Shown here in pieces: positions 55,801 through 64,000 of a stretch of DNA of 64,000 bases. Source of the DNA: Trochalopteron elliotii (lineage: Eukaryota > Chordata > Aves > Passeriformes > Leiothrichidae); NCBI GenBank assembly GCA_024734555.1, contig JANPWX010000097.1:1255391-1319390 (forward strand). Direction: 5' to 3'. How positions within the stretch are numbered: the first letter of the stretch is position 1; the number at the start of each line of letters is the position of its first letter. A program made the translations under genes and the position numbers. The notes below the pieces were generated by a model that worked only from the letters and a program-made list of their open reading frames with translations, was not told the origin of the DNA and did no database searches.

Positions 55801-56620
55801 CCAGTTGCAACCTAACCTTTAATTTTGTCCAGTTAAGCATATGTTAGATCAGTAGAAACAGTTTTTAATTTTAGAAAGATGTCAAGCTGGGGAAGTAGGG
55901 CATAATCCTTGACTAAAAACTTAAGGGACACAGTTTTAAACTGATGCCAGAGTTTTGATTTAGTAGAGAATTTGGCCCAAATTCCCCAAAATTTTCACAC
56001 TTCTCTACTTTTTTAAAGGTATAATTCCATCATTTAGGCTCTTCCAACACACTCAGAAATCATTTACCAGCTGTCTAACACCCCAGGTTTTCTAGTTCCA
56101 GCAGCCCCCAAATCCACAGGCATGAGTTAGTGAAAAAATGACAAAGAGCTGGCACAGTGATGCCAGCCAGCTCCCAAGTGAAGGAGGTTATTGCCAGTGG
56201 AGGAGGATTTAAGTGAAGATACTTAGCACTAAATCTTTCAAAACAGGCACACGCATTCTTCCTATATAGGATGTCCAAAAACAGACATGAACTGATAGGA
56301 GAGCAACACCCTATGTGGCCCCTTTTAGCTTTGTCAGAACTGATTTGATGGTGTTGCTCCCTGCTAGCAGTAGATGTGAGCAAGAGGCTGATTGAAGTTT
56401 TAGCCCCAAAGTTCTTTGAGCAGGACTGGCAGACTAGGAGGGGAGCTCACCTGTGTAAGAGCTCTGGGATCACACAGAAATCAGAGACACCCCAGGGAAG
56501 GGACATAGTGTTGGAGTATGAATCCTGCTGGGCCAAATCCACACAGGTCCAGGAGTGCCCAGAAATGAGATGATTGAATTAGAACCTTCAGAAAAATCTA
56601 AAATACATAAATCCACACAG
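52820..56620. other. unique sequence, no gene seen
   Basis: Interrupted A-runs lie at 52841-52873 and 54060-54088, and a C run at 53755-53763. Short frames on both strands show no domain. No repeat family is recognisable. Confidence 0.45.
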
Positions 56621-56624
56621 ACAT

Positions 56625-57222
56625 GAGGTAGAAATGCAAGCTAGCAAGAGAAGCCCTAAAGCCTAGTTTAAAGTTCAAGTAATATTGCTTTTTGCAAAGT
56701 TGGTTAAATTCTAGTCATAACAAAAATAATGTAGCCTTGCGAAATATTCCTAGATAGAACATATAGAACTATGTGCGTAGAATTTGTGTAAGAATCTACG
56801 GATATTGCTGCACATCAATCTTAACTTAGGAGTGGTCCAGCAAGACTGTAAAAAATTCATGTAAGTACCTGATAGGCTAAAAATAGAATAAAAATGCACT
56901 ATTTGAGGATGCTAACACACACACACATAGAGGCTCATGAAACATCACAAATGCCACTGTTGCTGTTACTTCTGCGGCTGCTACTGATAAAGCGCTTATG
57001 GGACACAGATTAGGAGTGCTGTCACTGCTGCTGTTGCTGTTTCTGCTTGTAACTTAGAAACTTTATGTTAGAAGGCTTCTGCACACTGCTGTGGACTCTA
57101 ATAACTTTGCCTTAGTGAGATTGATTTAGCCATGCAGTAAAAGACTTCGCTTTTACAACTACCCAGCTCCTAGTCTTCAATGAAGATGCCCAAACCTCTC
57201 AGCGTCAGCACCTGACTGAACA
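56625..57222 (+). mobile_element. possible degraded retroviral LTR
   Basis: The layout resembles an LTR. A TG-starting boundary is possible at 56626 (TGAGGTAGA) or 56730 (TGTAGCC). An A/T-rich promoter-like stretch lies at about 56878-56896. A variant polyadenylation signal AGTAAA at about 57137 is followed by a CTTCGCTTTTACAACTACCCAGC-type block and a TG/CA-rich end near 57222 (CTGAACA). No target-site duplication was found and no internal viral sequence adjoins it. Boundaries are uncertain. CTG-rich clusters at 56959-56987 and 57019-57047 lie inside. Confidence 0.4.
56923..56936. repeat. (AC)n microsatellite, short
   Basis: About seven AC dinucleotides lie in the middle of the LTR-like block. 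Confidence 0.85.
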
Positions 57223-58925
57223 GTGTGCTCACACCCAGTGGTGTAACCACTGTGAAACACCAGGATCACATAGTGAGGACACGTGATCAGAGGTGTATGT
57301 TCATCACAAAACATACTGCTAAACCTTCAGATTCTTAATGTTCTACATATGCTGGAGTTTGACAGCTAGAACAAAATTCTCATTTCATGGCAAGCTCTAT
57401 GTTACCTCACTCGGCATCCCCATTTCAGAAACTTGTGTGAAAACATAGAGAGAGCTCACTGTTTTGCCAGCATTTTAATGCTTTGATAAAAGGTCTATGA
57501 TGACAAATATTGCTAACTGTCTTCCCAGAAGGAGACATGCAAACAAATTGTTACACTGTCTATAGTGTGAGACACTGTTTAACAAGGTTCTTAATTTTAA
57601 ACTGATATTGTTAATCTATTTATAATATATGTCTTTCAGGGATTTTGTGGTTTGGGGTTCTTTTTAATCTTCTTTGAAATTAATATATATTAATTTTGAA
57701 TTCAAACTGTATGCATTAACCTGGTTGAAGGCATAATTGTAAGGTACTTTGTCTTAATTATGGCACCATGATACAGAGCAGTTAAATATCCATATAATTT
57801 TATATTGTTACCCTGAAGGCCCTTCCTTGAAGTCAACCTTTTCTTTTCTTTTCCTATTTTTTAAGCAAGACTTAATTTGTAAGTATTAAGAAAGTAGAGA
57901 AAATTACTTCACCCTAGTTCCTTTGTATTTTTCTCCTACTTTTAGTCTCACTTTTGAAGATTAATATAAATGAGTATAGAAAAGTGTCTCTCTAGTTAAT
58001 TATGCTTTAGGGAACTTTATTCTCTCCACCTTCCCCCAAATTCTATTTTAAGGCCCAGTCTCATTCTCTTGTTCATTAAGAAACATTAGGAAACAGCCAA
58101 CTGTATCATATAGCAGCTGATTCTTCCTTTCATGCATGTCCCCAGCTCACCCTCTTTGCATTGTATAACTCAAAGACAGTTCAATTTGAAACAGGATCCT
58201 TTGAAAACAAAACTGATGAGCACCTTTTTTCAAATTTTGCTTTTCCTTGACTGCCATGTAAAATTACCTTGATACCCACTATCTCTACCTTCTTGCATAG
58301 AAAAAGCAAAAAGCAGCCCACATCTCCAGTGTCAGTTTTCCTTGTAAGGCTCCAATTTTCAAATGGATCCTTATGATCACAAAATTTTATACACTGATTC
58401 AGTAGGGAGTCCATAACCAGATACCATCATCAGTCCCAAGCATTTAACAAAACAGAATTCACATCCCTTTCTTCTTTGAGCACTCTTCCATCTTTGACAA
58501 TAATACAGGTTTGTATTGGAAAAGGGCCTTATCTTAGCAGAAAGTAGTCCTGTCAGTCTGTGCAGGAACTCACAAAGTCAAAAGCAAAGAAGACACAAAA
58601 ATATTAAAAGGTAAATATGTGATTCTGTACCACATCATAGAAGGTCTAATGGCTTTCTATCACACCATCACTGAAGAGCAGAGCTCAAGACAAGGAGGCA
58701 GTTGCTTCTGGGCATTGATTCCTCATATCAAAATACTTCAGGCCTGAAATTTCATCAGCCAACAGCATCAGAGGCAGTGGTAAATTCACAAATTTTGCAA
58801 CAGCACAAAGGCACAAAATAGTGCTGACGACAGAACTAATGGATCAGCATGGTAGGACATGGGAGGAGAAATAGACAATGAGAACACCTTTAGTCAGTAG
58901 CATAGCCAGATGCTAAATTAAAATG
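57223..58925. other. unique AT-rich sequence, no gene seen
   Basis: A perfect 20-base palindrome lies at 57677-57696. Otherwise no repeat family, RNA gene or exon is recognisable. Confidence 0.5.
57677..57696. repeat. 20-bp perfect palindrome
   Basis: AAATTAATATATATTAATTT is identical to its own reverse complement. It is AT-only, so chance or cruciform-prone sequence is the simplest reading. Confidence 0.9.
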
Positions 58926-59458
58926 ACAGAATAGTTTGAGTTGGAAGAAACCTTAAAGGTCATCTCGTTCCAACACCCCTGTCATGGGCAGTGGCAGCTT
59001 CTATTAGATCAGACTGCTCAAAGCTGCATTCAGCCTGGTCTTCAACACTTGGCATCCACAGCTTCTGTGGGCAACTTGATCCAGTGCCTCACCACCATCA
59101 CAGTAAAGAATTTCTTCCTAAAATCTAATTGAACTCTACCCTCAGTTTAAAGCCATTTCCCCTTGTCTATCAATACACACCCTTGTGAAAAGTCCCTCTC
59201 CAGCCTTCCTGTAGGACTCCTTCAGATACTGGAAAGCTGCTACAAACATTTCATCGTTTTTAGGCTGTCTTCTCCATAGCAGACGATCTCCAGCTCTTGG
59301 TCATCTTCCTGGTCCTCCTCTGGACTCCTTCCAACAGGTCCACATCCTTCTTATACTGATAGCTGCAGAATAGCATCCAGTATCCCAGGCTGGGGTTATG
59401 AGAGCAGAGTAAAGGGGAAGAATCATCTCCCCCAACCTGCTGGCCACACCTGCTTTTC
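58926..59458 (-). mobile_element. CR1 LINE, 3' end (best copy in the window)
   Basis: The plus strand reads the reverse complement of avian CR1 in the right order. It starts with 'gacagaatagtttgagttgg', then 'aggtcatctcgttccaacac', 'catgggcagtggcagctt', 'gctcaaagctgcattcagcc', 'gtgggcaacttgatccagtg', 'cctcaccaccatcacagtaa', 'agaatttcttcctaaaatct', 'ttaaagccatttccccttgt' and 'aaaagtccctctccagcctt'. It continues to 'cttcctggtcctcctctgga' and 'ccacacctgctttt'. About 530 bases remain. CR1 copies are usually 5'-truncated like this one, and they end in short repeats rather than a poly-A tail. It is not coding. It is the strongest single indication of a bird genome. Confidence 0.95.
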
Positions 59459-62400
59459 TATTATTAATAAAAAAAATCAATTTTTGTTCTGTCTGCTGGT
59501 GTAGTTGGGTGAAACATCTATGTTGTCTAAGTTTTAAATAAAATAATGCACTTTTTAAAGGTTTGTGGATTTCAGTATATTCTGTTTCTCATCTGCAAAA
59601 TGCATTCATGTGTTCAAGTTTTGGAGAGGTTTTCTTTCACTTTGCTCCTCTGTATTTTACCTCTAAAATAAAGGGTTAGATATATAAGAATCTAAAATCT
59701 AACCTTCTCCCTGAATAAAGGAAAATATTTTTGGTGGTGTTGGTTTGTGTTTTTTATTAGAACCTTACTGTTTACCCAAGAGTACAAGGAAGAAAAAAAA
59801 AAAGCAAAACCAAAACAACCAACACTAAATCACCACAGGAGGGATTTTTTTTTTTTTTTTTTTGGGTAAACACATAATTCTTTGTGACTAAGTTTAAAAA
59901 TATTGCTTAGCTCATTGGTCAGGTGTGTCAGGAATAAAGATTTGCTCAGGGTAACAGCTAATGCTGTTAATACAGCAATAAAGAGTTGTTTTCTCTAAAA
60001 ACTGAGCCAGCAGAACAAAGCTATGTGCAGTCACAAGCACATCCTGTCTATGTTCTCCACTAAAGGCTTTCAACCTCCAACCTCTCTGTGCTCTCTTCAC
60101 ACTCAGTTAAAATTATTGTGTAAAACCAAAGAAACCACATACACAGACGTTTTCACTCTTTGCTTTAGTCTTGTGCCAGTTTATAATAACATGGCATTTC
60201 TCTGTGATACTGGATGACATGGAAGAAAGAAGGGCAATTTACTAAAACAAATAGTCCAGCAGTTGATCTGCAGCAGCTGTTAAAATCCTAAGACAGGAAG
60301 AGCCTCAGTGAGTTATCAGCCCATTGACACTGCAGATGGAAGTCACTGCTCCCATTTACAATGCAGACCTGTCAAGGTGAGACACAAGTCTTGTTAAGTC
60401 AAAGCTCCCAGTGACCTTATGGGATCCAAAATAAAAAACTGAGCTCTAAGACTAGAAGAAAAAACACTGATGAACACTTAGGGACCTTCAAGTTCTTATC
60501 GGCATGAAGAGAAGAGTGGCATCTACCATAGTGAGGATACTGGGCATTAGTATCATTTGCTAAGTCAAACCCTACTAATTGTGGGCCCAGCTGTGTCTCT
60601 GATCACAAGCAGACCACCTGACCAGTGATAGCTTCTAGCAGCAATGAATGACTTCACAGCACCTGTACTGAAAGGAAGTAGTGTAAAAACTCTTGCCCAT
60701 TTTGAAATTCTGAAGACGAGAGGGCATTTGTTCCTGAGATACAGACTACATTGTCTAAATTAGAAAGGTTTTGCTTGGTTGTTTTTTTAATCAGTATAGC
60801 TAGATATCTTAAGAAATTGCACCCACCTATCTAGACCCTTAATTTTAAAAGTAAAATTCTTTGGAAGCTGGATATTTTTGTATACCTATAGTAAAATTCA
60901 GCTTTCTCAGGAGATAGTTTAGTGTTTTTTTCTTTAATGGGTTATTAAGATCATTAACATTCCAAGTGAATATTTTAAAGTACTATTAGTCTATATTATG
61001 TGGTAGAATTAAGGAGAGTTCTATTAAACCCAAGGTTTGCTTTATTTCTTTCAATTCTCTAAGGTAAGCTCAAATACCAAGAAATAGAAGGCACTTGTAT
61101 AAGACTGCTTCAGTGAAGCAAGAAAAGGGGTAGGAGGGAAGCAGCTTTAAAACTTTCTTTCTAGTCTTCTGTGTATTTCTTCAACTTAGTCAACTCTGCA
61201 GAGGGAATACCCTCTTATTTTTCTTCCCACCAGTGACAGCTACAATGAGTCATAGTACATGCCTACTCCAGGCAAGCACTTTTGTCACTTGCTTACCACC
61301 ATTTTCAGAGATTTATTCTGTGCTACCTCAGCCTACCTATTGCCTACATAAAGAGGCAGAAGTTAGTTGCCATGGGTAATAATTTTAATATTGAGCAGAA
61401 ATAAAAACATTCAAATGCTTGGACACAGAACTCTGTTGTTCCATTCTGTCAACTAGCAATTCCCATGCTATGAAGCAAATAAACAAGTGATTGTGTTTAC
61501 CTGTCAGGGTCCAGATAAAAAAGGTGTAGTTCATATTACACTAAGAGACTGTTAAACTTGAGGAGTTAAAAAAAATGCATTGCAACTTACTGTATGTTGA
61601 AGAGGTACTGTAACTCTTCTGATGATTTTTGAGTAGCTCGTCACTACCACTAAGGTATTAGAATGTTGTCCATGTGAGTTACACAGGGACAACTTTTGCC
61701 AAAGGAAAAACCCAGGTTCCTTCAGGTGTCAAGACGTTTATCCCCCCAGAAGAGATACCCAATCCTAATTACATTAATTGCTCTATGGAAACTTTCCTTA
61801 TTCCTTGTTTATAGTAGAGACCATGCAGCTAAGGTGTCATTCTTTGGTCATCTAAATTACTATCATTGAATGTGAAACTCATGGAGGCTAGCCACTCTGT
61901 AGCAGTTTAAATACACATCCATCACTCTTTTGAGATATCTATCATTGTTGAACTAAAGAATGATGTCCCATTACGAGCTTAAAAGAATCTTTAGTACAGC
62001 AAGACAACAGTGAATGTCTGCAGCTCTGCTCTGAACCTCTCACCTGGGTTACAAAGCCATGATTATTTTATTGCAGTGAGAATCAAGATCAGTATGAATG
62101 TTCTTTGATGAAAATTACAATTCAGTTAAAAACAAAGAGCTGGCCATCCTTACTCTTCAGATATTCTGCTAGATGTATATCTTTCACACATCCTAATTTC
62201 AAAGGGAAGCATATCTTTCTCCGTGTATCAGACATAAGAATTTTTTTCACTTTGCACCCTTTCTTTTCCAAGTAAATCCTCTATTTACAGCTTATCCTTT
62301 ATTTACAGCTTAGAAGCACAGCTGAGCATAGCAAAGAGTTTAACCAGGAAACTACAGAAAATCAATCTCTGTATGGATATTGTCTTCATATATTTATAAA

Positions 62401-64000
62401 CCATCCACCCAAAAGGAGCAAGTTTATACATCACACACAGGGAGCCCATTACTGTCACAGAGCATACATGGGGGAATTCTCATGCTGGAAAAAAGAACAT
62501 CTTTGCTTCCCACATCTTATCATCAAGAGCTTAGCAAAGTGTTGAAATGAGCTCTCTTGGGTCCTGTTGTACCACAGAACTAAAATACACTAAGTTACGA
62601 TTTTTGGTTTACTACATTTGGGCTTCTAGATCAGTACCAGGCTCAATATTTGGAATTATTTGTAATGAGATCACTTTTCTGCTATACTATGTGTGCTTTG
62701 AATCTCATGTTATCTTCCTTAAATCTGTTCCAGAATTTAGTTTAGCAAATAGTATCAAGGGTGGAGAATCTTCTTAAGCGAGCATTAGAGACCAAGGTCC
62801 ATAAATTGATCTGGAAACAGAGAATGCCATTCATCCAAAACAACTGTAACCCAAAGGAGTATATGGGATGGAAAATGCCCCAGTGCAGCATGTCTCTGGA
62901 AAGGGATCTGAGGATTACAGCATGCCATGGGTACAAAATTCATTCTGTTCCTGAAAAAAAAAATACTTCAGCTGGACTTGAAAACAGAAACAGAGCCTAG
63001 AAACCAGAAAGCTATCCTTTTGCTCAGGACTAAGAAGGTTCCTTCTGTGTTTGGCTATGTTGTTCATCAAGAAGGTGAAGACTGTTTTTATGAAAGGCAA
63101 AAGAATACCCAGCCAGCTACAAAGCCTGCCCTCCAAGGAAAATCTACAGGACTTGGTGCTGCCCAGTATGAGGGAGGGAGGGCTGAAAGGTCACATCTTC
63201 CAGGTAGATTACGTACTGCTGCAAAGAACAAGAAAATAAATTACTTTCCAATGTCTTTTGCCAATGAACAGCAATAGTTATGCTCAACATGAATCTCTCT
63301 TGCTGTCAAATTCAGGACAATCTTTCCAGCAGTAGGAAGAGAAAAACACTGAAAAGGTTGCCTGGGTTCATTGGCAGAACCACCACTGGAGGGGTTTTTG
63401 ACAACAGGCCTGACAAACAAACATCATTAAAGGAGATTGAGGCATAGCTGATCTGCCTCAGGGACAGAAGCATGGACTAGGAAATTTTTCAAGGTCTTTT
63501 TAAGGTTGCCACCTTCTAAATACAAAAAACATGGACATATAATGAGTACAAACAGCTGCAATGCAGCAATTAATTTGCTAAGGTTAGTACCAGATCCACA
63601 CCATCCATAGTTTGCAGCAAGCTGTTCAAAACCCAGGCAAGGCTACACTGTTAAAACTTCTGCCACTGGTCCCAGTTCCCTTGGGCTAGCTCACATCCTA
63701 CCTCAACCATGCCTGTCGGAGGTTCAGAGCAGACAGATGATAAAAAATTATTTGCACTGGGAGTCACCTAGGTCTGCATTTTCTAATCTTGGAGAGGCTT
63801 GTACATAAGATAATAATATCATTAATAGCCATAAGATAGTAAGATCATTAATAGTCATAAGATAATAAACCCCTCCAGGAACGCTATATGTATAAATCAG
63901 GCATAGGACACGTACCATTACAAGCACCACACAGAACTAAGCCAGACTGTTCTGTTTTTCTAAAGGAATCTTACAAACCTGAGGAGTGCAAAGGAACAAG

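Overview
This window is nuclear DNA of a bird, most likely a neognath and possibly a passerine. It is a gene-poor, AT-rich intergenic or deep intronic stretch. I found no exon, RNA gene, CpG island or gene body that I can defend. The bird assignment rests on recognisable CR1 LINE fragments, including a clear 3'-end copy on the minus strand at 58926-59458. It also rests on one full-length avian endogenous-retrovirus solo LTR at 41072-42154, and on several very old repeats of the kind shared by birds, turtles and crocodilians. These calls were made by eye from remembered consensus patterns, without a database search.

Layout. Positions 1-16690 are mostly unique AT-rich sequence, with one strong hairpin (9134-9181), a CpG-retaining patch (about 4300-4620) and a locally GC-richer block (about 15350-16690). 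Positions 16700-27300 hold two small minus-strand CR1 scraps (16700 and 26236), each lying next to a TA-rich simple-sequence tract. At 27369-27479 a 3-N gap is flanked by two identical 54-base copies, probably an assembly artefact. Positions 28400-30100 contain blocks that look like conserved non-coding elements. Positions 31000-39150 are largely featureless unique sequence, with a 34-bp tandem duplication (37174-37241) and a CpG-retaining block (35700-36045). Positions 39190-43800 are the most repeat-dense part: a decayed old CR1 with a reverse-transcriptase remnant, the solo LTR, and a mosaic of ancient repeats. Positions 44731-44885 form a strand-asymmetric T/G tract with many G-runs. Positions 46700-49300 contain two MIR-like SINE remnants. 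Positions 56625-57222 look like a second, degraded LTR. The right end holds the best CR1 copy (58926-59458), an A/T-run inverted repeat (59770-59871) and a 26-bp tandem repeat (63805-63868).

No genes act together here, because none is evident. Every long open frame I examined is low-complexity, lies inside a repeat, or lacks recognisable protein signatures and splice context. No novel biological system is visible. The leads most worth checking are the gap duplication, the possible conserved non-coding blocks, the hairpin at 9134, and the minus-strand open frame at 52481-52816.
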